The notes below the pieces were generated by a model. The model searched no databases. It worked only from the letters and a program-made list of their open reading frames with translations, and had not been told where the DNA came from. The translations under genes were made by a program, and so were the position numbers. Of a DNA stretch of 64,000 nucleotides, positions 23,758 to 31,135 are shown in pieces. Position 1 is the first letter of the stretch, and every line of letters starts with the position of its first letter. Origin of the DNA: Microbacterium protaetiae (lineage in GTDB: Bacteria; Actinomycetota; Actinomycetes; Actinomycetales; Microbacteriaceae); assembly GCF_004135285.1 (NCBI RefSeq), contig NZ_CP035494.1, forward strand, positions 868,001-932,000. The letters are read 5' to 3'.

Positions 23758-24221
23758 AGTCCGGTCGTAGGATCCACGTCCGGGACGGGGCTCTTCGTCG
23801 ACGCCGGCCCGGCTTGGCCCGTGCCCGCATCGGCCGCGTTTGTGTCGTCCTTCTTCTCAGCGTCGAGAAACTGCTGGGCCTGGTGCACGTCGTCGGCCGT
23901 CGTGTCCTGGGCGGTCTGCGTGACGACATCGCTGAGCCGCCGCGCATCGTCGACGGCCGACTGGTCGGTCTCATCGAGGGCGCTCGCAGCCTGTTTCAGC
24001 GCCTCGGCATGCTGGTGAACGGTGACTCGCACGACGTCTGTGTGCTCGCCGACCATCGCCACCGCCTCTTCGAGGCGGAGCAAGAAGTCAAGGGTTCCCG
24101 GCTCAGCACCATCGCCGTGGACCTCGTTGATGATGTCGCTCGCAGGCACCTGCGACGCGTGGTCAGACAGCTTGGCGTGGTTGTGCTGGACGACGGTCTC
24201 GTCCATATCGATCCTCAGCAT
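23754..24221 (-). CDS. EspC/WXG-like small T7SS protein
   Basis: 155 residues. Two helical stretches (HNHAKLSDHASQV, AVAMVGEHTDVVRVTVHQHAEALKQAASALDETDQ) resemble an EspC-type hairpin; the C-terminal ~50 residues are acidic and disordered-looking, ending PVPDVDPTTGL. A GGAGAGG site precedes the ATG. It is the first gene of the operon with two mycosins and the Gly-rich substrate. Confidence 0.6.
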   Translation of the reverse strand: MLRIDMDETVVQHNHAKLSDHASQVPASDIINEVHGDGAEPGTLDFLLRLEEAVAMVGEHTDVVRVTVHQHAEALKQAASALDETDQSAVDDARRLSDVVTQTAQDTTADDVHQAQQFLDAEKKDDTNAADAGTGQAGPASTKSPVPDVDPTTGL

Positions 24222-24303
24222 GACACCTCTCCCGACGATGGCCTTGCCCTACCATCGTCCTGCGCTCGACTGACACGAGAATAGCGCGACCGACGGCTCA
24301 CCT

Positions 24304-25731
24304 TTAAAACAGCATGCTGCGGCGCAGGCGGTCTGCGGCCGCGGCGGCGTCAGGAGCCACCTGCGCCAGACCGCTGCCCGACAGCCATGCGCCGGTGGCG
24401 GCAAGGTGCGGAACGGCCTCGACCGCACGCCGTACGCGAGCTGCGGCATCCACTTGCCCACGCACCGCCCGCGGCGGGGTGACCGACAGCCGGGTGCGCC
24501 ACGATGCCCGCACGGCACCGGGGTCGACAGTGGTACCGAAGAGTGTGGATGCCTCGTCGCAGGCCAGCGCGATGAGCTCGTCGTCATTCAACTCGGCGGT
24601 CAGCGTCGCATCGAAGCTCACACGGATGACGTGGCGGCCGACCCCTGCCCTGTGCGCGAGCCATCCCCATTTTGCCGTCAGGTGCAGGGCGCTGCGCGCA
24701 CGATGTGATCCGGGCACGGTGACGATCTCGGCCCCGCGCGGCCGGTTGTCGAGGGCGGGGGCGTCGACGACCAGCGCCACGGTTTCGATCTCGGCGGCCG
24801 TCTGCGCCGCCGCATCCAGATCCGTCACGACCGGCGCGAGCAGCCTGCGGGCTGCGCTCTCGTCGCACGCCACGATCACCGCGTCGAAGGTGGTGGCCGC
24901 GTCGGTGGCCTCGGGCGCGTCGACGGACACCACCCACTCGTCACCACTGCGCTCTATCGAGGTGACTGCGGCCTGGGTGCGCACCTCGACCTCGAGGAGT
25001 GCGAGCCGCTGCGCGAGCGCATCGACAAGCCGGGCCATCCCGCCCACGAGGCCCCGCACACCGGATTCGTCGCTGCGCACCGCGGCGACAGCACCCGACA
25101 GCGAACCCGTGCGGGTCAGCGCTGCGTTCAGACCGGGGGCCGCCAGATCGACGTCGATGCGGTCGGGTGTCGTGCCGAACACCCCGGCCGTCAGCGGCGC
25201 GACGAGTCGGTCGAGCACCTTCTGCCCCATCCGGGTGCGCACGAGCTTGGCGAGGTCCTGCTCGTGGCCGATCGTCAGCGGAGGGCGCAGGCGATCCATA
25301 TACGCACGCCACGCACCCCCGGTGCCGAGAATGCGCCGGCTGGCGTCGGAGAACATGTTCTCGGGAATGCCCAGCACGGTGTCGTCGGGCAGGGGCGCGG
25401 CATCCACGCCGGGAACACCGGCGACCCATCGGGTCTCGGTCTCGGGCACCCCGAGTGCGTCGCCCAGCCCGAGATCGCGCAGCCGGTCGTCGAGTGCGGG
25501 GGTGAGGCTGTCCGCGCCCATGTCGACCGGCAGGCCGTCGAGTTCGACCGTGCGGGCGGCACCGCCGAGCTGGTCGGATGCCTCGAACACCGTGACGCGG
25601 GTGCCGACCTTCGCGCACTCGAGCGCGGCGACCAGGCCCGCGACACCACCGCCGATGACCGCGATGTGCACGGCAGCGGCGTGCCCGGCGAGCGCATCGA
25701 GCGGGACGGGTTCGGGGTCTGCGGATGCCAC
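24304..25731 (-). CDS. hemY: Coproporphyrinogen-III / protoporphyrinogen oxidase
   Basis: 475 residues from a GTG. FAD-binding start HIAVIGGGVAGLVAALECAK, GGAARTVELDGLPVDMGAD and the C-terminal TGAWLSGSGLAQVAPDA define the HemY/CgoX flavoenzyme family. In Actinobacteria the enzyme oxidises coproporphyrinogen III to coproporphyrin III in the coproporphyrin-dependent haem route. It is a single gene here, with the T7SS operon downstream and the HEPN/MNT genes upstream. Functional assignment to the copro- rather than protoporphyrinogen substrate is from taxonomy. Confidence 0.88.
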   Translation of the reverse strand: MASADPEPVPLDALAGHAAAVHIAVIGGGVAGLVAALECAKVGTRVTVFEASDQLGGAARTVELDGLPVDMGADSLTPALDDRLRDLGLGDALGVPETETRWVAGVPGVDAAPLPDDTVLGIPENMFSDASRRILGTGGAWRAYMDRLRPPLTIGHEQDLAKLVRTRMGQKVLDRLVAPLTAGVFGTTPDRIDVDLAAPGLNAALTRTGSLSGAVAAVRSDESGVRGLVGGMARLVDALAQRLALLEVEVRTQAAVTSIERSGDEWVVSVDAPEATDAATTFDAVIVACDESAARRLLAPVVTDLDAAAQTAAEIETVALVVDAPALDNRPRGAEIVTVPGSHRARSALHLTAKWGWLAHRAGVGRHVIRVSFDATLTAELNDDELIALACDEASTLFGTTVDPGAVRASWRTRLSVTPPRAVRGQVDAAARVRRAVEAVPHLAATGAWLSGSGLAQVAPDAAAAADRLRRSMLF

Positions 25732-25776
25732 GGCCCTATCCTCGCACCTGAGATTCGGTGCCGCCTGGACCCCGAC

Positions 25777-26055
25777 TCAGGGCAGCAGCGATGCGATCGC
25801 CGCGCGCACGCGCGGAAGATCGACGTTGATCGTGGCCCACACCGCGTCGTAATCGGTCACCTCGTAGCGATGCGCGAACCGATCGTGCATGCGCTTGATG
25901 CTCGACCAGGGAACCTGCGGGTTCGCGACGATCGTTTCGGCACTCAGCCGCGCGACGTTCTCACCGATCTTGATGATGATCGATTCGGCCGCAAGCCCCA
26001 ACGACTTCTGCGCCGACGCGAACGAGCGCAAGGCAATAGGCGTCAGAAACCGCAT
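25777..26055 (-). pseudogene. Truncated HepT-like (HEPN) gene remnant
   Basis: About 92 codons. From LGLAAESIIIKIGENVARLS to the end it is nearly the same as the intact HEPN protein at 26885-27235 (DNA is very similar over ~220 bp), but the first ~40 residues of that protein are replaced by unrelated sequence overlapping the 3' end of the next HepT gene. The RxxxxHxY motif is altered (RMHDRFAHRY: the Arg five before His is now His). Most likely a 5'-truncated duplicate; expression is uncertain. Confidence 0.6.
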
Positions 26056-26414
26056 CCTGTCTCGTACGTCGCGAGCACGGCGGAGAGCTGGTCGATCAGT
26101 TTCGGCAGATCTCGCGCTGCGGCTGCGTGGAGGATATCCACGTCCGCACTCCAGTACCCGCGCACGATCCGATTCCTCAGTCGTGTCGGTTGCGCCCAAC
26201 CGACACTCGGATGACGTTCCTTCACCTCATCTGGGATCTGGGACGCGGCCTCGCCGAGGACTGTGAAGTTCCAGAGCACCGAGTCCAAACGGAGGGTATC
26301 TGCACGGAGCGAGTCGGCATCGAGATCCCCGACGACCTCGCGGATACGCGTCGCAGCGTCGATCATCTCCCGGATAAGGAGCAACTCACGCTGCATAGAG
26401 TGGCCGAGCGTCAT
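26043..26414 (-). CDS. HepT-like HEPN toxin with an altered catalytic motif
   Basis: 123 residues (or 117 from the second ATG at 26396). A DUF86/HepT protein: LLIREMIDAATRIREVVGD, VLWNFTVLGEAASQIPDEVKERHP and RNRIVRGYWSAD. In HepT RNases the last motif is RNRxVHGYW, with Arg and His catalytic; here the His is Arg, so RNase activity is doubtful. Paired with and overlapping the upstream MNT-domain gene, as in MntA-HepT modules where the MNT protein AMPylates the toxin. Confidence 0.8.
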   Translation of the reverse strand: MTLGHSMQRELLLIREMIDAATRIREVVGDLDADSLRADTLRLDSVLWNFTVLGEAASQIPDEVKERHPSVGWAQPTRLRNRIVRGYWSADVDILHAAAARDLPKLIDQLSAVLATYETGCGF

Positions 26415-26679
26415 GAAGAATCTGTGAGCGAATGTGCTCGCTCACGGCGTCGCGCGCGACCAGGTCCACCGGACGCCCGAAAAGATCCGCAAGCTCATCT
26501 TCGAGTTCGAAGAAGGCGAATCCCAGTCGGGCCTCGGGTTTGAGTTCATACAGCAAGTCGATATCGCTGTCGCTACGGCCCTCTCCACGGCTGACCGACC
26601 CGAACACCTCCAGGCGCGCGACGCCATAGCGCTCTCCGATCTCACGGAGGCGTTCAGCGTCGTAGGTGATGCCGCTCAT
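26386..26679 (-). CDS. MntA-like nucleotidyltransferase antitoxin
   Basis: 97 residues. Minimal nucleotidyltransferase fold: FGSVSRGEGRSDSDIDLLYEL is the GS(x10)DxD active-site motif, followed by FFELEDELADLFGRPVDLV. MntA proteins neutralise HepT by polyadenylylating the Tyr of its RxxxxHxY motif. The start at 26679 begins the fold directly. Its 3' end overlaps the HepT gene. Confidence 0.85.
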   Translation of the reverse strand: MSGITYDAERLREIGERYGVARLEVFGSVSRGEGRSDSDIDLLYELKPEARLGFAFFELEDELADLFGRPVDLVARDAVSEHIRSQILHDARPLYAA

Positions 26680-26745
26680 GCCGTCATGATAAGCGATTGA
26701 ACCCGCCCCTGGTATGCCAGACGCAATCCGCCAGAGACTGAATCC

Positions 26746-26847
26746 ATGGCCCTTCACCTCACCGACGACCCGGCCGCCGACGACCTGCTCACCAGGAACC
26801 CACTGGCTCTTCTGATCGGGATGCTGCTGGACCAGCATGTGTCGTAA
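26746..26847 (+). pseudogene. Duplicated 5' fragment of the HhH-GPD gene
   Basis: 26745-26837 is base-for-base identical to 30528-30620, the start of the HhH-GPD gene. The copy reads MALHLTDD to LLDQ and then hits a stop (QHVS, TAA at 26845-26847). It lies in the same orientation as the full gene, 3,783 bp upstream, and marks the left border of the TA island. Confidence 0.85.
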
Positions 26848-26884
26848 CCATGTGGTTCGTTCGTTCAGTGACGCGGATCCCCGG

Positions 26885-27235
26885 TCAATCGCCGGTCGCG
26901 TCGTCGAGGAGCGCCGCGATCGCGGCGCGCACGCGGGGAAGCTCAACATCGATCGTGGCCCACACCGCCTCGTAGTCGGTCGCCTCGTAGTGGTGCGCGA
27001 GCCGATCGCGCATGCGCTTGATGCTCGACCAGGGCACCCGCGGGTTCGCGACGATTGTCTCCTCGCTGAGCCGCGCGACGTTCTCGCCAATCTTGATGAT
27101 GATCGACTCGGCCGCAAGCCCCGGTGTGTTGAGATCGTCGGAGACATACCACTCGTGACCTCGACCCGCGAGTCGCGTGCCGCTGTCACACAACCGCACG
27201 ATCTCGCGCAGGGACCGTTCGTCCCTCTCGTTCAC
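26885..27235 (-). CDS. HepT-like HEPN toxin
   Basis: 116 residues from a GTG overlapping the stop of the upstream antitoxin (GTGA). DUF86/HEPN protein with GLAAESIIIKIGENVARLS and the motif RMRDRLAHHYEATDY, an intact RxxxxHxY (Arg, His and the Tyr that is AMPylated in HepT). It is the intact relative of the truncated copy at 25777-26055. It should be a ribonuclease toxin controlled by the XRE-MNT protein. Confidence 0.85.
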   Translation of the reverse strand: MNERDERSLREIVRLCDSGTRLAGRGHEWYVSDDLNTPGLAAESIIIKIGENVARLSEETIVANPRVPWSSIKRMRDRLAHHYEATDYEAVWATIDVELPRVRAAIAALLDDATGD

Positions 27236-27675
27236 GCAGCCACCGCAGACCGAAGGATCGGATGATCGGCGGGGAGGCCACCGTCTGTGACCACGTCGAC
27301 GGGAACACCGAGCATCTGCTCGGCGGCGAGGGCGAACTCGGCGATCGCCAGCAAGCCGACGTCCGATGAGCGGGTGACGAGAAGATCAAGGTCGCTCTGC
27401 GTCGTGTCCGTCCCCTCACCTGCGGAGCCGAACACTCGCACGTTGCTCAGCCCGTACTTCGCAGCGAGCCCCTTGAGCTCGTCACGATGCCGTTCGAGTG
27501 CTTCGTGAGGCAGAGGACACATGGCCGACCGAAGCCTGTCGACCATCGCTGCCGACGGGATCCGCCGTCCCGACTCGTACGCGGCGATGTTCGGCTGCGC
27601 GACACCGCTGCGCGCTGCGAGCTGCGATTGACTGAGCCCAGCTCGCTCACGCAACTCGCGCAGCACTTCACTCAT
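27232..27675 (-). CDS. XRE helix-turn-helix fused to MNT nucleotidyltransferase (antitoxin)
   Basis: 147 residues from the ATG at 27675. Residues ~5-55 are an XRE DNA-binding domain (LRERAGLSQSQLAARSGVAQPNIAAYESGRRIPS); residues ~75-147 are an MNT domain with VFGSAGEGTDTTQSDLDLLV (GS/DxD motif). The fusion supplies both an autorepressor and a HepT-modifying activity. A perfect 7-1-7 palindrome overlaps its start codon. It is coupled to the HEPN gene by GTGA. Confidence 0.87.
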   Translation of the reverse strand: MSEVLRELRERAGLSQSQLAARSGVAQPNIAAYESGRRIPSAAMVDRLRSAMCPLPHEALERHRDELKGLAAKYGLSNVRVFGSAGEGTDTTQSDLDLLVTRSSDVGLLAIAEFALAAEQMLGVPVDVVTDGGLPADHPILRSAVAA

Positions 27676-27688
27676 ATCATGATGATAT
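27674..27688. promoter_or_regulatory. Palindromic operator over the XRE-MNT start codon
   Basis: ATATCAT-G-ATGATAT is a perfect inverted repeat (7-1-7) overlapping the start codon and ribosome-binding region of the XRE-MNT gene. Binding there would block translation start and probably the promoter; the bound protein is most simply the XRE domain itself. Inference from position. Confidence 0.6.
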
Positions 27689-27770
27689 CGCGCCGATGGA
27701 TCCGTGGGAAGGCGGGAGGCCCGCCGCAGACACGCTGCTGACGCGATATGCACTTTAGCCTTGTGTTCAT

Positions 27771-27784
27771 CTTGTACAAGTTGT
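27771..27784. promoter_or_regulatory. Phd/YefM-type operator upstream of the RelE module
   Basis: CTTGTACAAG (27771-27780) is a perfect palindrome with the TGTACA core known for YefM operators, and ACAAGTTGT (27776-27784) is a second, overlapping half-related palindrome. It ends 11 bp before the antitoxin ATG, where autorepression would be expected. Confidence 0.6.
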
Positions 27785-27795
27785 AACGTGGGATT

Positions 27796-28044
27796 ATGGC
27801 ATCGGTCACCCTTTCCGAGTTCCGCGCGCGTCAGAGCGACTACATCGCTACGGCTCAGCGCGAACCTGTCGAGATCACGTCGCGCGGCGTCGGCCGGCGA
27901 GCGGTTGTCGTGTCACCGGACTTCTTCGACCGGGCTCTCGAAGCCCTGGAGGATCAGGAGGATATCCGCGCCGCCGCGGCCGCGCGAACTGAATCCGAAC
28001 CTCGCGCGTCTCACACAGATGTGAAGGCTGAGTTCGGTCTGTAG
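27796..28044 (+). CDS. Phd/YefM-family antitoxin
   Basis: 82 residues. MASVTLSEFRARQSDYIATAQREPVEITSRGVGRRAVVVSP is the Phd/YefM N-terminal DNA-binding fold, with an acidic Ala-rich C-terminus for toxin binding. The toxin gene follows nine bases after the stop. A palindromic operator precedes it. Confidence 0.85.
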   Translation: MASVTLSEFRARQSDYIATAQREPVEITSRGVGRRAVVVSPDFFDRALEALEDQEDIRAAAAARTESEPRASHTDVKAEFGL

Positions 28045-28053
28045 CCACAACCC

Positions 28054-28311
28054 GTGCAGTACGAGATCGCCTACGCGCAGTCTGCCCTCAAAGCACTGCG
28101 AAAACTCGACCGTGGGAATGCGCGCCGCATCTTGACCGCAATCGATGCACTCGCAAGCGATCCGAGACCTCACGGTTGCAAGCAGCTCAAAGGCGGCAGC
28201 GGCGAGATGCGAATCCGCGTCGGCGACTACCGCGTCATCTACGACGTCAATGATGGCGAGGTTGTGATCCTCGTGTTGGCGATCGGTCACCGCCGCGAGG
28301 TTTATCGCTGA
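28054..28311 (+). CDS. RelE/ParE-superfamily toxin
   Basis: 85 residues from a GTG. RelE fold with ALKALRKLDRGNARRILTAIDALASDPRP, CKQLKGG, EMRIRVGDYRVIYDV and LAIGHRREVYR. The conserved C-terminal Arg/Tyr and the RVGDYRVIY stretch are those of ribosome-dependent RelE mRNA interferases. Partner of the Phd-like gene upstream. Confidence 0.88.
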   Translation: MQYEIAYAQSALKALRKLDRGNARRILTAIDALASDPRPHGCKQLKGGSGEMRIRVGDYRVIYDVNDGEVVILVLAIGHRREVYR

Positions 28312-28336
28312 GCCCCCCGAACGGACACATGACAGG

Positions 28337-29083
28337 ATGCGAGAACACAGGCTCTCGGGCGGGAACGCCACCGACCGCGTCGTGCGCGTAGGAGAGACCG
28401 TGCGCAAGCCATGGACTGCCTCCACACCCAGCGTGACGGCATTCATCCAGGCGGTTCGCGCGGCTGGTGTGGACGCTCCCGAACCCCTCGGACAAGACGA
28501 GGACGGGCGCTCGGTTCAAGAGTTCATTCACGGGACGATCGCCATGGACCGGGACCCTCTGTCCCTCGACGACCTGAGGCGAGTCGGGTCGATCGTGCGC
28601 ACCATCCACGATGCAAGCGCGCAGTTCACACCACCCGAGAATGTAGCGTGGGAGAGTGCCATACCCACGCCAGGAAGAGATCTGGTCTGCCACAACGACC
28701 TCGCGCCGTGGAACCTCATCATTGGCGAGCGCTGGGTCTTCATCGATTGGGATGCCGCGGCTCCCAGCACACGACTGTGGGACCTGGCATACGCGGCACA
28801 GGCGTTCACTCTGAACGATCCGAACCAGTCGCCGCACCCCGCGGCTCAAGGCCTCGCCGCATTCGTCGACGGCTACCGTGCAGACGAGGCAACTCGAACG
28901 GCGCTACCCGCGGAGATGGGTCGACGAGCAACAGCAATGCGTACGTTGCTCGAGAGTTCCGCCTCCATCGGCCTGGAGCCCTGGGCATCCATGCACGCCA
29001 ACGGTCACGGCGCGCATTGGGCGGCGGTATCGCACTACGTCGAGGCACACCAGGACATCTGGCTGAACGCACTGGCAGACTGA
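28337..29083 (+). CDS. APH-family phosphotransferase
   Basis: 248 residues. Kinase-like fold of the aminoglycoside phosphotransferase/choline kinase superfamily: catalytic loop HNDLAPWNLI (Asp) and metal-binding FIDWDAAAPSTRLWDLAYA. The N-terminal ATP lobe is short. Substrate is unknown; antibiotic resistance cannot be claimed from the sequence. It lies within the TA island, 25 bp after relE. Confidence 0.8.
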   Translation: MREHRLSGGNATDRVVRVGETVRKPWTASTPSVTAFIQAVRAAGVDAPEPLGQDEDGRSVQEFIHGTIAMDRDPLSLDDLRRVGSIVRTIHDASAQFTPPENVAWESAIPTPGRDLVCHNDLAPWNLIIGERWVFIDWDAAAPSTRLWDLAYAAQAFTLNDPNQSPHPAAQGLAAFVDGYRADEATRTALPAEMGRRATAMRTLLESSASIGLEPWASMHANGHGAHWAAVSHYVEAHQDIWLNALAD

Positions 29084-29131
29084 ACGCATGCCCGAACTTC
29101 ACATCACCGGGACCCTGCCGCCGACCGGCTC

Positions 29132-29784
29132 GTGTCGCAGCTCTGGCATGAGCTTCAGCGGGTAAGCCCGGAATCACGCGCCCTGGTTGCTCTCGACGGG
29201 ATCGACGGTGCGGGCAAGTCGCATCTGTCCGCCGAGATTGCAGAGCACGCTCAGGCCGCGGGCGGTCGACCACTCGTTCGGGTCAGCATCGATGGCTTCC
29301 ACCATCCCCGAAGCGTCCGCCGGGACGCCGGAGACGGTCCGGAGGGGTTTTATCGCGCTTCCTACCGGTATTCGGAGTTTCGACGATGCGTAGTTGAACC
29401 GCTGAGACGCGGTGTCCCGATCACGCCGGCGATCTGGGATGTCACCCAGGACAAGCCGGTCAGCGCGGATCCCGTAGCAGTGCCACCCTGCGGGATCGTG
29501 CTCGTCGACGGGATCTCCTGCACAGGCCGGAGCTCATCGACGTCTGGGATGCGACGGTCTGGCTCGAGGTGCCGTTCACGGTCAGCGTGCCGCGCGGGAA
29601 CGCGCGCTTCTCCGGTCGGCATGACCCGAATCCCGAAGCCCCGTCTCACCACCGTTACGTATACGGGCAAAAGCTGTATCTGCAGGAAGCGGATCCCCGA
29701 TCCCATGCGGACTGGATCTTCGAAAACACGGACCTGACACGACCACACCTGCTGACGAGGGGCGACTCCGACCCACCCTCCTGA
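29132..29784 (+). pseudogene. Uridine-kinase-like P-loop gene with a frameshift
   Basis: The first part (from a GTG at 29132) has a P-loop LDGIDGAGKS and SIDGFHHPR, as in uridine/pantothenate-kinase-like proteins. Near 29514 the run that would read ATCTTCCTG appears as ATCTCCTG. After this one-base loss the family sequence continues in another frame (PFTVSVPRGNARF to TRGDSDPPS, ending at 29784). In the original frame only unrelated sequence follows to 29737. Either a pseudogene or a sequencing error in an otherwise intact ~217-codon gene. Confidence 0.75.
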
Positions 29785-29826
29785 ATAACGACGTCCCCTG
29801 GCCCGCCGACCGCACGCCGAGGCGGA

Positions 29827-30210
29827 CTACGGCAGCAATGTGCAGTCCGGGGCGGCAGCCGCCAGGCGAGCGTCAAGCGTGAGCAGCTGGCTCTGCGCGG
29901 CTCGGGCGAGCACGACATACATCGCGTCGTATGCGCTGATGTTGTGCCGTAGCGCGTAGACAGCCGGAAGCAGAGACATCATCGGAACCTGCTCCACCCC
30001 GAGCGCCTCGAACTCACGGAACGCCCGAAGCGCCTGCTCATCGGTGATCTGCCGGCTGAGCGACCACCCGCGGATCACGGAGGCGACTTCAGCCGTGAGA
30101 TGCTGCGGCGCCAACAGTTCGTGCCCGTCAAACAGCGCGGCCGCCCTTTGCCCTGCTTCTGTTCCGAACAGGATCTCAGCGACGGCAGATGCATCGACGA
30201 CGAGCGTCAT
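29827..30210 (-). CDS. vapC: VapC-type PIN-domain toxin
   Basis: 127 residues. PIN nuclease with the acidic residues in LVVDASAVAEIL (Asp6), the Glu in LTAEVASVIRGW, SAYDAMYVVLARA and LLTLDARLAAA. VapC toxins cleave tRNA or rRNA. Its start overlaps the antitoxin stop (ATGA). Last gene inside the repeat-bounded island. Confidence 0.87.
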   Translation of the reverse strand: MTLVVDASAVAEILFGTEAGQRAAALFDGHELLAPQHLTAEVASVIRGWSLSRQITDEQALRAFREFEALGVEQVPMMSLLPAVYALRHNISAYDAMYVVLARAAQSQLLTLDARLAAAAPDCTLLP

Positions 30211-30431
30211 CGGCCGGGGCGCTGCTCGGCGAGCACCTGTGCAGCCGGTTCGAGGGTGGCGACGCCACGGCTCGCGATCCGCTCCAGCAGTTCAGCCCGG
30301 CTCGGACGTGTCGCCAAGCGGTCGAGTTCGCGCAGCAGATAGTCACTCAGCGAACGGCCCTCGAGCGCAGCCTTCGCCTTGAGCGCACGGCTCGTCTCGT
30401 CTGAGACATTGCGAACCTGGATGGTAGTCAT
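30207..30431 (-). CDS. vapB: VapB/FitA-like ribbon-helix-helix antitoxin
   Basis: 74 residues: MTTIQVRNVSDETSRALKAKAALEGRSLSDYLLREL is the FitA/VapB RHH domain and the C-terminal part (ELLERIASRG, AAQVLAEQRPGR) would occupy the VapC active site. An inverted repeat lies 20 bp upstream of the start. Confidence 0.85.
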   Translation of the reverse strand: MTTIQVRNVSDETSRALKAKAALEGRSLSDYLLRELDRLATRPSRAELLERIASRGVATLEPAAQVLAEQRPGR

Positions 30432-30450
30432 GAAGAAAGCATACGACACA

Positions 30451-30465
30451 TGCATGCTACATGCA
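30451..30465. promoter_or_regulatory. Inverted repeat upstream of vapBC
   Basis: TGCATG-CTA-CATGCA is a perfect 6-3-6 inverted repeat ~20 bp upstream of the vapB start and between the divergent vapB and HhH-GPD genes. Suitable as the VapBC autorepression site; inferred from position. Confidence 0.5.
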
Positions 30466-30527
30466 CCCGCGCACAAACAACCTGAACTGCCGTTCCGCGG
30501 CGTCCGTTCGGATGCGAGACTGGACGG

Positions 30528-30620
30528 CATGGCCCTTCACCTCACCGACGACCCGGCCGCCGACGACCTGCTCACCAGGAACCCACTGGCTCTTCTGATC
30601 GGGATGCTGCTGGACCAGCA
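30528..30620. repeat. 93-bp direct repeat, right copy
   Basis: Identical to 26745-26837. It is the start of the intact HhH-GPD gene. Together the two copies bound a 3.7-kb segment holding TA modules, an APH gene and a kinase remnant. Confidence 0.85.
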
Positions 30621-31107
30621 GATAGCGATGGAGACGGCGTTCACCGGCCCGGTGAAGATCGAGCAGCGGGTCGGGTCGATCGACGCCGCAACGCTGACCG
30701 GATACGATCCCGAGAAGCTGGTCGAAGTCTTCCGGCAGACGCCCGCCGTGCACCGGTACCCGGGCTCGATGGCCGCGCGCGTGCAGGCACTGTGCACGGC
30801 CGTCGAACAGGACTGGGGCGGGGACGCGAGTGCCATCTGGACTCGCGACGACCCCAGCGGCGCCGAGGTGCTCAAGCGACTCAAGGCCCTGCCGGGGTAC
30901 GGCGAGATGAAGGCGAAGATCTTCCTCGCACTCTTGGGCAAGCAGTGCGGATTCGAGGGTGACGGCTGGCGCGCAGCATCCGCCCCCTACGGCGACGAGG
31001 GCACACTGCGCAGTGTCGCCGACATCACCAGCCCCGAGACCCTGGCGAAGGTGCGCGAGTTCAAGCGCGAGATGAAGGCGGCGGCGCGGGCAGCGAAGAA
31101 GGGCTGA
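30529..31107 (+). CDS. HhH-GPD-type base-excision-repair family protein
   Basis: 192 residues from the ATG at 30529. It has the short HhH-GPD layout of the actinobacterial family that starts LTDDPAADxLLxxNPLALLIGMLLDQQIAMETAF. The hairpin is LPGYGEMKAKIFLALLGKQ and no iron-sulfur cysteine cluster is seen. Presumed DNA glycosylase-like, but this subfamily is uncharacterised as far as I know. An upstream extension exists, but the duplicated fragment at 26746 starts at the same ATG, which supports this start. Confidence 0.85.
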   Translation: MALHLTDDPAADDLLTRNPLALLIGMLLDQQIAMETAFTGPVKIEQRVGSIDAATLTGYDPEKLVEVFRQTPAVHRYPGSMAARVQALCTAVEQDWGGDASAIWTRDDPSGAEVLKRLKALPGYGEMKAKIFLALLGKQCGFEGDGWRAASAPYGDEGTLRSVADITSPETLAKVREFKREMKAAARAAKKG

Positions 31108-31135
31108 CCCGCACCCGGGCCAGCCCCCGCCCGAT

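Noticed and set aside
28337..29083. Antibiotic-resistance gene
   Set aside because: The APH fold is certain, but this superfamily covers many kinases and no residues identify an antibiotic substrate.
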